Source: JAFDVL01 sp043736395
Lineage (GTDB): Bacteria; Acidobacteriota; Blastocatellia; RBC074
Direction: 5' to 3'
Assembly: GCA_043736395.1 (NCBI GenBank)
Contig: JAYTCQ010000096.1
Coordinates: 1 to 14,945, forward strand
DNA: 14,945 nt
A program made the translations under genes and the position numbers. The notes under the pieces were generated by a model. That model had not been told where the DNA came from. It saw nothing but the letters and a program-made list of their open reading frames with translations, and searched no databases. Positions 7,638 through 14,945 of the stretch are shown here, piece by piece; within the stretch, counting starts at the first letter, position 1, and every line of letters starts with the position of its first letter.

Positions 7638-8486
7638 TTAAGCCGTTTCTGGTTCAATCCACCCTGAGATTGCTGCCATCAAGCCAAAGCCTAACAATGG
7701 GCCAGCCCCGTAACCAATGAGCGGCGCGGGTGTAAGCCCTGCTGCTGAACAAACAAATAATGTTGCATAATACGCGGCGACGGCAGCTAGCCAGAAAGCA
7801 CTTCGCCGCGAATAGGCATATAGGCACGCAATAAAAATAACAGCACTGCCAATAACGGCGAAGCCAGCTAGTAATGAGTAGCTAAAGGCTAAGGCAAAAA
7901 CACCCTCAACATACGGAACAGGCTCAAGCGGGTCAGGGCGGGTAAAGGCCCATACGGTGGCGAACATCATGATTATTAAGGTAATGGTTGACCGTAATAA
8001 ATCTGTGCGGTATCGCATAAAAAGAGCAGCTGAGCCAGCGAGCAGGGCCAGCACTTGAGAAGCATCCGGTTGAATCGCCAACACAATACTTGCGCCAATC
8101 AGTGCAGTGAAAGCGATTACCTCAACCTTTTTCCGCTTTCGAAAATATACCGAGCAGGCAGCGAAAAAGGAGGGCAAGAGTAGTGGTGCGATATAAAGGT
8201 TCAATGCTCCCAATGAAATCCAGCGATGCGGTAGGGATGAGTGAGTCAATAGAGGCGCAGCGATGCCCGTCAGAGCCAAAAGCACAATACCTTTGGCAGG
8301 TGTGAAACCGAGAATCCAACGATCTAAAAATCGCCCTGCAACGACAAGAAGAAAGGCAATGCAAATGAACAAAAGCTGCATGAACCAGATGCTTTTGCCT
8401 ACGTCTGCGAAGGACAGAACAACAAGACCGGCGGCAAGTGGAGCCGCCGCTGCTAGAAGAAAAGGCACGCGCGAAGAAAGATTCAT
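7638..8486 (-). CDS. Compact SEDS-like (FtsW/RodA-related) multi-pass membrane protein
   Basis: The 282-residue protein is almost entirely hydrophobic, with three helices before residue 85 and roughly five to six more after it. By eye it is colinear with SEDS glycosyltransferases. HRWISLGALN at 87-96 matches the RodA/FtsW RW-x-x-LG block. IQPDAS at 138-143 matches QPDLGT. PVPYVEGVFALAF at 189-201 matches PERHTDFIFAV. LTPAPLIGYGAGPLLGFGLMAAI at 251-273 matches the terminal PLP-x-x-SYGGSSLL block. The segment between QPD and the PYVEGVFA block is ~53 residues against ~120 in E. coli RodA, so the large periplasmic loop region is largely missing. The catalytic Asp position appears to be Glu194. 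It may be a divergent or non-catalytic relative. The alternative is an unrelated polytopic protein. Confidence 0.6.
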   Translation of the reverse strand: MNLSSRVPFLLAAAAPLAAGLVVLSFADVGKSIWFMQLLFICIAFLLVVAGRFLDRWILGFTPAKGIVLLALTGIAAPLLTHSSLPHRWISLGALNLYIAPLLLPSFFAACSVYFRKRKKVEVIAFTALIGASIVLAIQPDASQVLALLAGSAALFMRYRTDLLRSTITLIIMMFATVWAFTRPDPLEPVPYVEGVFALAFSYSLLAGFAVIGSAVIFIACLYAYSRRSAFWLAAVAAYYATLFVCSAAGLTPAPLIGYGAGPLLGFGLMAAISGWIEPETA

Positions 8487-8519
8487 AAATTGCTGAACAA
8501 GTTTACAATCTGTGCAAAA

Positions 8520-8594
8520 TCAGACCCGGAGCAAGCCACGGAATCCCCTGGAGGCGTAGTAAGACTCTGCTCCATTATGATAAACGAAAACCTT
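8520..8594 (-). pseudogene. DUF4256 C-terminal fragment (gene remnant)
   Basis: On the minus strand, bases 8594 to 8520 translate as KVFVYHNGAESYYASRGF followed by RGLLRV and a stop. This is the conserved C-terminal end of DUF4256 proteins. Upstream the frame reads WRSPFARRNG, which does not continue the domain, so only ~25 codons of a roughly 185-residue family remain. The DNA is clearly homologous to 9949-10024, where a longer DUF4256 remnant lies (offset 1430 bp, most bases identical). It lies between the serine hydrolase stop (8678) and the SEDS-like start (8486). The rest of this 190-bp gap shows no gene. Confidence 0.75.
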
Positions 8595-8677
8595 GCCGTT
8601 TCGACGCGCAAACGGGCTTCGCCAGCGGCGGGTTGCTGTGAAGGCACGTCTTCAACCGTACGATTTTCAGCACATCG

Positions 8678-9859
8678 TTAGGCAGCAAGCAACGGATTTA
8701 GGGCTTCCACAAGAGCCTGATGGTTAATGACCTTCCCGCCATTATCGCTATTTGTCAGAATGATAAATCCTGATTTACGTCTCACCGATGCCTTGGCGAG
8801 CGAGCGAAATCCAACTTGCCCGCCTGAATGCACGATCACGTCCCCGGTTTTTCTGTGTTGTATTCCCCACCCCAAAGCCCAGGCATCGGCTCCATCAACT
8901 TTCTCCCCCTCCGCCAGCTTGATTTGCGGGCGTAGCATTTCCTGGTGGAACTTTTTCGTAAGTCGAAAAGCGTCGCTTTTTTTTGGCGCGACAACTTCAA
9001 TCAGAAATTTCGCGTAATCGGACGGCGTTGTGTGCAGCCCTCCTACGGCGGCGTACCGTGCGGCGTCTGTCGCTGTCGGTTTTGCTTTCGTGAGAGGCTT
9101 TCCCGTTACGTCATGCGGTCGCGCCGCATGCTTTGCGAAACTGTCGTTCCAGACATAACCGCTGGAATTCATGCCTAACGGTTGCAAAAGGGTTCGTTTC
9201 AGATACGAGTCAATATCCGTCGCACAGACTTCCAAGCCACCTTCGTACTTGGCGCACTGCTGGGAGTTTTCCTGTCCAGTTAAATGAGACAGCACCGATT
9301 GTAAGTAACAGTAACCCTCCCCTGAATACAGGTATTTTTCTCCGGGCGTGAAATGAATTTTCAAAGGCTCACGTCGAGAACGAAAGTCTTGAAATCCTGT
9401 CGTATGCGACAGCACGTGCCGAGTGGTAATAAGTTTAAGTCGCGGATCATTCTCAAGAAAAGGTTTGGTAGCATAACGGGTCAATGACGCATCCAGATCA
9501 AGTACATGTTTTTCGCATAGCTTCATGACCGAATAGGCAAACACCGTCTTGCTTACGGATGCCGCTTCAAACACAGTGTCGTCATCAACCGGTTCTTGGG
9601 AGGCGCTGTCTTTCACGCCAAATCCTTTCCGCCAAAGTAGCCTTCCATTTTGGACAAGAGCAATTGAAAGTCCCGGGACGATGGCTTCTGCCATCAATGA
9701 TGGAATCAGCTTTTCTAAATCAGCAATCAGCGTTCTCCACTGGCTCCCCCTCTTTGTTTCGTTAGGTAGTTGACTCGTCTGTGACCAAATTTCACTTTGG
9801 GCAAAACAAGAAACAAATGCGGCTTGACTGCTTGCTATCAGAAAATTTCTTCGATACAT
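8678..9859 (-). CDS. Exported beta-lactamase-like serine hydrolase (class C / Pfam Beta-lactamase fold)
   Basis: The 393-residue protein begins MYRRNFLIASSQAAFVSCFAQ, a signal peptide with a twin-arginine-like RR and a possible lipobox Cys18. The serine hydrolase motifs are in order: S101-V-S-K104 (nucleophile and general base) in FEAASVSKTV; Y178-S-G180 in the place of the class C YxN; and H344-S-G-G347 in the place of KTG. The LEKLIPSLMAEAIVPGLSIALVQNG opening and the GLHTTPSDYAKFL helix are typical of the esterase, D-aminopeptidase and penicillin-binding-like members of this fold rather than of dedicated AmpC. The substrate could be an ester, peptide or peptidoglycan fragment. Resistance should not be inferred. 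Remnants of DUF4256 lie on both sides. Confidence 0.85.
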   Translation of the reverse strand: MYRRNFLIASSQAAFVSCFAQSEIWSQTSQLPNETKRGSQWRTLIADLEKLIPSLMAEAIVPGLSIALVQNGRLLWRKGFGVKDSASQEPVDDDTVFEAASVSKTVFAYSVMKLCEKHVLDLDASLTRYATKPFLENDPRLKLITTRHVLSHTTGFQDFRSRREPLKIHFTPGEKYLYSGEGYCYLQSVLSHLTGQENSQQCAKYEGGLEVCATDIDSYLKRTLLQPLGMNSSGYVWNDSFAKHAARPHDVTGKPLTKAKPTATDAARYAAVGGLHTTPSDYAKFLIEVVAPKKSDAFRLTKKFHQEMLRPQIKLAEGEKVDGADAWALGWGIQHRKTGDVIVHSGGQVGFRSLAKASVRRKSGFIILTNSDNGGKVINHQALVEALNPLLAA

Positions 9860-9910
9860 AAGATTTACCTATCGTTACTTCTTTTCCAAAATGCCTTTAA
9901 GCGATGTTCA

Positions 9911-10312
9911 TTAATCGCCTTCTCGTAGCGAAGTTGTGCGCTGCGCGGTTAGACCCCTGAGTGAACCACGGAACGCCCTAGCGGCATAGTAAGACTCCGC
10001 TCCGTTGTGATAAACGAAAACCTTCCGATAGTGACGATCATAAAAAATTGCACCACCGAGTTTTCGAAAATCAGCCGGAGTTTTCACCCAGCTCGAAGTT
10101 TTCGTATCGAAATTTTCCAGTGTCTGCAACTCCCAATATTGTTTTTCGGTTAAAAGCTCAATGCCCATCGTGGCTGCCAAATCCATCGAGTTATTTCTAT
10201 GGATACGCTGAAGGCGCGGTACAGTACAGGGAGCGATAGCGACTTGATAAATATCACGAGTTACCAAGTCGCTATCGCTCCCTGTACTGTACCGCGCCTT
10301 TGGCGCATCCAT
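9911..10312 (-). pseudogene. Truncated and frameshifted DUF4256 family gene
   Basis: The open frame gives 133 codons, but only the middle belongs to DUF4256. From about codon 40 (10195) it reads NNSMDLAATMGIELLTEKQY and continues through WVKTPADFRKLGGAIF to KVFVYHNGAESYYAARAF, matching the C-terminal half of a family about 185 residues long. The first ~39 codons are translated inverted-repeat DNA and replace the missing N-terminal half. At the 3' end the family's usual ending GSLRV-stop is lost. One extra base in the run of four C at 9954-9957 shifts GTC-TAA out of frame and appends 14 unrelated residues up to 9911. It is probably non-functional. The function of DUF4256 is not known to me. 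Confidence 0.75.
10201..10310. repeat. Long inverted repeat: 36-bp perfect arms, 18-nt loop
   Basis: Bases 10211-10246 and 10265-10300 are perfect reverse complements around an 18-nt loop (10247-10264). The flanking 10 bases (10201-10210 with 10301-10310) also pair except for one mismatch and two G-U wobbles, giving a stem of up to 46 bp. Each arm carries the small palindrome gtacagtac and the GAGCGATAGCGAC block. It differs in sequence from the mirrored repeat at 200-390. It abuts the broken 5' end of the DUF4256 remnant, so it probably marks the breakpoint. It could be a MITE or two inverted copies of a REP-like unit. No transposase is seen here. Confidence 0.85.
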
Positions 10313-10358
10313 TCGAAATCCGCTAACTGAACATATTGTTCACAGACTAGGAATCCAA

Positions 10359-10381
10359 TTAGTGCCGGTTGAAGGCACTAA
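10359..10381 (-). terminator. Possible transcript-end hairpin after the molybdenum hydroxylase pair
   Basis: ttagtgcc (10359-10366) and ggcactaa (10374-10381) form a perfect 8-bp stem with a 7-nt loop, 27 bp beyond the stop of the second molybdenum hydroxylase gene. Only a short T-poor sequence follows on the minus strand, so it is a weak intrinsic terminator at best. The position at the end of the transcription unit is the main support. Confidence 0.4.
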
Positions 10382-10407
10382 CCTCCAATCAATTAAAACA
10401 CCTGATG

Positions 10408-12606
10408 TTACGCGAAACTAAAGCCCTGCCTGGTCATTGGCAATGTCCGAATGCGTTCGCCAGTCGCCGTGAAAACCGCGTTCGCAATCGCAGGCAGAAT
10501 TGGCGGCAAAGCGGGTTCGCCGAGTCCGGTCGGTGAATTGTTGGATTTCAAAAAATGCACTTCGATAGGCGGCGTTTGCGACATTTTTACCAGTGGATGT
10601 TGGTGATAATTTGTTTGTGTGACGCGGCCATTTTTCAGGGAAATTTCCTGCAACATTTCGCTCATGCCATCCACAACAGCGCCTTGCGTCAGGCTTTCAG
10701 ATGCGCCGACATTGATGATTTGGCTGCCAATGTCTCCGGCGACCCAGACTTTATTTACTTTGATTTTTTTGTTGGCGTTGACTGTGACTTCAGCGACTTC
10801 GGCAAAATATCCGCGATGGCTAAAATGGAAGCCGATGCCCATTGCAGTCCCTTTCGGGAATGTACGTTTGCCCCAACCGGATTTTTCAGCGACGAGTTTG
10901 ACTACGCCAATCATACGTGACGCATCCATTCCACCGGGCGTTCCTGCGCTTAATAAATCCAAACGAAATTGCACCGGGTCTTTGCCTGCGGCGTGCGCGA
11001 GTTCATCAATGAAGGATTGGAATACCCACGCGTAGACATTCGAACGTGGAGCACGCAACGCCCCTGTTTTCAGGCCACGAGGCATCACTGAGGATTGCAT
11101 CAGGAAATTCGGCACAAAGCGAGCAGGGAATTCGCCGCCGTCAATCTGTCCGGTATGCGTGAAAGTTTCGCCTTCGCCGTACCCAATAAAATGATCCTGC
11201 CATGCAACTAATTTTCCGTCTTTGTCTACTGCGCCTTTCAAATATTGAAATCCACCGGAACGATAGTAACCGTGTTGCATATCGTCTTCGCGCGTCCAAA
11301 GTAATTTGACCGGAGCACCGACGGTTTTGGAAATCCACGCTGCTTCGCACATCGAATCGTTATACAAGCGACGACCAAAGCCGCCTCCGCCGCGAATCAT
11401 GTGAATGGTGATGTCGTTTTCAGGCAGACCGAGTACGCGAGCGACAATCGTGCGTCCGACTAACGGCGTCTGGCTGGTAGACCAGACTTCGAGCTTGCCG
11501 TCTTTGAAATGCGCCGTGCAATTTTGCGGTTCTAACGGAGCGTGGTTGATGAACGGAAAAATGTATGGGCTTTCGACAACTTTGACATCACTGCGTTTGA
11601 AGACCGCTTCGACATCGCCGTCTTTGCGCAGCGTACGCGCGGGAGGTTGTTTGGAAATTTCTTCGGCTTTCTTCGCAATTTCTGCGCTGTCCTGTGTGCC
11701 CCATTTGCCGGAGTCCCATTTTACTTCGAGTTTTTCCCGCGCGGATTGTGCTGCCCACCAACTATCGGCCACGATGGCGACACCTGATTCCAGTCCCGGG
11801 TCTTCCGTCAAATACGCAGGGAAATTGCTGGGAAGCGGTCTGCCTTCAATCACAAACGCGTGCTTGACGCCTTTCATGGCTTTGATGGCATCGAGATTTG
11901 CGCTGACCACTTTGCCGCCGAACACTGGCGTTTTATGCAGCACGGCGTAGAGCATTCCCGGCACGGTGACATCAATCCCGAAAATTGGTTTGCCCATCAC
12001 GATGTCTTTGTTCTCGACATCATTTGTCGTCGTGCCGATAATTTTGTAATCCTTCGGGTCTTTGAGTTTGACAGACTTCAATTCCGGCACGGGCATTGAC
12101 GCTGCCTTTGTCGCTAACTCGCCATAACCAAGTGAACGATTGGAAGCCTTGTGCATCACGCGACCGGAAGCAGTTGCGCATTCAGATGCGGCTACACCCC
12201 AGGTTTGTGCGGCTGCGGCAACCAGCATTTGTCGCGCCGCGCCGCCAATCTGACGCATCGGCTCCCAATTGTTTGGTGTCGCGGTGCTTCCGCCGGTGAA
12301 CTGAATGCCGTACTTGTTGTCTGCATTGGGACGCACGATTTTTACGTCTTTCCAGTCCACGTCAAGTTCATCCGCAATCAACATTGGCAGCATGTTGAGC
12401 GAGTGTTGTCCGGTCTCAGGATTTCTCGCAGTGATGGTCACTAAACCGTTGGATGCGATGCTAATGAAATCAGAGGGAAGCAGTGCATTCTCGGCCCGGC
12501 TTTGCGCAATTGCCGCAGTTTTTGGGTATAAGCCAAGCATAAAACCACCGCCCGCGAGAGCGGTGATTTGCAGAAATGAGCGACGATTGAGATTGGTTTT
12601 TGCCAT
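10408..12606 (-). CDS. Tat-exported xanthine dehydrogenase-family molybdopterin large subunit (IorB-like), copy 1
   Basis: The 732-residue protein starts with a Tat signal (NRRSFLQITALAGGGFMLGLYP, Arg8-Arg9). It has the length and motifs of the isoquinoline-1-oxidoreductase beta / aldehyde oxidase-like branch of molybdenum hydroxylases. PETGQ and LDVDW lie near the N-terminus, GGGGFGRR lies near residues 400-408 for molybdopterin binding, and the C-terminal GLGEPALPP carries the presumed catalytic Glu697. These enzymes hydroxylate aromatic heterocycles or oxidise aldehydes and pass electrons through a [2Fe-2S] small subunit to a cytochrome or acceptor in the periplasm. No small subunit or cofactor-maturation gene is in the window. 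GAGGAG at 12612-12617 is a clear ribosome site. It lies 49 bp after its paralogue and the pair is probably an operon. Confidence 0.88.
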   Translation of the reverse strand: MAKTNLNRRSFLQITALAGGGFMLGLYPKTAAIAQSRAENALLPSDFISIASNGLVTITARNPETGQHSLNMLPMLIADELDVDWKDVKIVRPNADNKYGIQFTGGSTATPNNWEPMRQIGGAARQMLVAAAAQTWGVAASECATASGRVMHKASNRSLGYGELATKAASMPVPELKSVKLKDPKDYKIIGTTTNDVENKDIVMGKPIFGIDVTVPGMLYAVLHKTPVFGGKVVSANLDAIKAMKGVKHAFVIEGRPLPSNFPAYLTEDPGLESGVAIVADSWWAAQSAREKLEVKWDSGKWGTQDSAEIAKKAEEISKQPPARTLRKDGDVEAVFKRSDVKVVESPYIFPFINHAPLEPQNCTAHFKDGKLEVWSTSQTPLVGRTIVARVLGLPENDITIHMIRGGGGFGRRLYNDSMCEAAWISKTVGAPVKLLWTREDDMQHGYYRSGGFQYLKGAVDKDGKLVAWQDHFIGYGEGETFTHTGQIDGGEFPARFVPNFLMQSSVMPRGLKTGALRAPRSNVYAWVFQSFIDELAHAAGKDPVQFRLDLLSAGTPGGMDASRMIGVVKLVAEKSGWGKRTFPKGTAMGIGFHFSHRGYFAEVAEVTVNANKKIKVNKVWVAGDIGSQIINVGASESLTQGAVVDGMSEMLQEISLKNGRVTQTNYHQHPLVKMSQTPPIEVHFLKSNNSPTGLGEPALPPILPAIANAVFTATGERIRTLPMTRQGFSFA

Positions 12607-12611
12607 GTGTA

Positions 12612-12617
12612 CTCCTC
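12612..12617 (-). promoter_or_regulatory. Strong Shine-Dalgarno for molybdenum hydroxylase copy 1
   Basis: GAGGAG on the minus strand, 5 nt before ATGGCAAAAACC, fixes the start at 12606. It resembles the site before copy 2 and supports co-duplication of the gene with its translation signal. Confidence 0.65.
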
Positions 12618-12655
12618 AAAACTATGCATCAGTTTTCGCTTTAACCATTTAGCTA

Positions 12656-14875
<2,220 letters not shown>

Positions 14876-14879
14876 ATGT

Positions 14880-14885
14880 CCTCCT
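14880..14885 (-). promoter_or_regulatory. Strong Shine-Dalgarno for molybdenum hydroxylase copy 2
   Basis: A full AGGAGG on the minus strand sits 4 nt before the ATG at 14875. Its first base is the last base of the stop codon of the upstream gene (14885-14887), which points to coupled translation. Confidence 0.7.
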
Positions 14886-14945
14886 TACTTTTTGCCTTTG
14901 GCGGGCATTAAATTTGTACTTGTGGCGGCAACCTTTGTACTTGCC
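14885..14945 (-). CDS. C-terminal tail of an unidentified protein (5' end outside window)
   Basis: One minus-strand frame from the window edge reads ASTKVAATSTNLMPAKGKK followed by TAA at 14887-14885. The tail is rich in Ala, Thr and Lys and has no recognisable motif. Position and overlap with the Shine-Dalgarno of the next gene suggest it belongs to the same operon. In related loci this slot is often held by the [2Fe-2S] small subunit or a c-type cytochrome, but 19 residues cannot decide. A second frame is also open over this short distance, so the assignment is tentative. Confidence 0.5.
   Translation of the reverse strand, partial: ASTKVAATSTNLMPAKGKK

Noticed and set aside
8678..9859. 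A beta-lactam resistance gene
   Set aside because: The class C YxN and KTG motifs are YSG and HSGG, which fits esterase or peptidase-like members of the fold, so resistance is not supported.
8677..9954. GTTAGGC (8677-8683) and GTTAGAC (9948-9954), which fit the integron core GTTRRRY, each at a gene's stop codon about one cassette apart
   Set aside because: I found no matching RYYYAAC/GTTRRRY partner at the other end of either site and no convincing attC stem, and the TAA stop codons explain part of the match. A dedicated attC covariance search would decide.
10328..10342. Palindrome TGAACATATTGTTCA resembling a LexA-type GAAC-N-GTTC box
   Set aside because: The spacing is N5 rather than the N4 of the Gram-positive box, and it lies downstream of genes rather than in a clear promoter.

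Overview
The window looks like a chromosomal stretch from an uncultured or soil-type Gram-negative bacterium, most likely Acidobacteriota (Blastocatellia-like). The reasons are many Tat-exported oxidoreductases (Gfo/Idh, xanthine-dehydrogenase-type large subunits), DUF4256 and LamG/DUF1080-like proteins, and GC-rich hairpin-array repeats of a style I associate with that phylum. This assignment is inference. GC is near 50% by eye except for an AT-rich island at about 3.09-4.75 kb.

Layout: 1-156 is the 3' end of an SDR oxidoreductase (+). About 200-390 is a mirror-symmetric array of six small hairpins containing a perfect 27-bp inverted repeat, a MITE/REPIN-like element. 442-1983 (+) is an exported clan GH-A glycoside hydrolase. 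Its 3' end overlaps by 35 bp a convergent cupin gene. From there every gene is on the minus strand. Read right to left, the window begins with the tail of an unknown gene (14885 to the edge), then two tandem paralogous Tat-exported molybdenum hydroxylase large subunits, then a 36-bp perfect inverted repeat beside a truncated, frameshifted DUF4256 gene, then an exported beta-lactamase-like serine hydrolase, a second DUF4256 tail fragment, a compact FtsW/RodA (SEDS)-like membrane protein, a cytoplasmic Gfo/Idh dehydrogenase and a Tat-exported Gfo/Idh oxidoreductase. These are followed by an AT-rich two-gene DUF262 + HEPN module (probable antiphage or toxin-type system), a LamG/DUF1080-like secreted protein and the cupin.

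How the genes may work together: the exported Gfo/Idh protein, the LamG/DUF1080-like protein, the cupin, the glycoside hydrolase and the cytoplasmic Gfo/Idh dehydrogenase look like a glycan or sugar (possibly keto-sugar/inositol) utilisation neighbourhood. The DUF262-HEPN module sits between two of these genes and appears to be a later insertion. The molybdenum hydroxylase pair is a separate unit whose Fe-S small subunit is not visible here and may lie beyond the right edge.

The items most worth a second look are the shortened SEDS-like protein, the DUF262-HEPN island, the six-hairpin mirrored repeat, and the doubled DUF4256 remnants with the long hairpin beside one of them.
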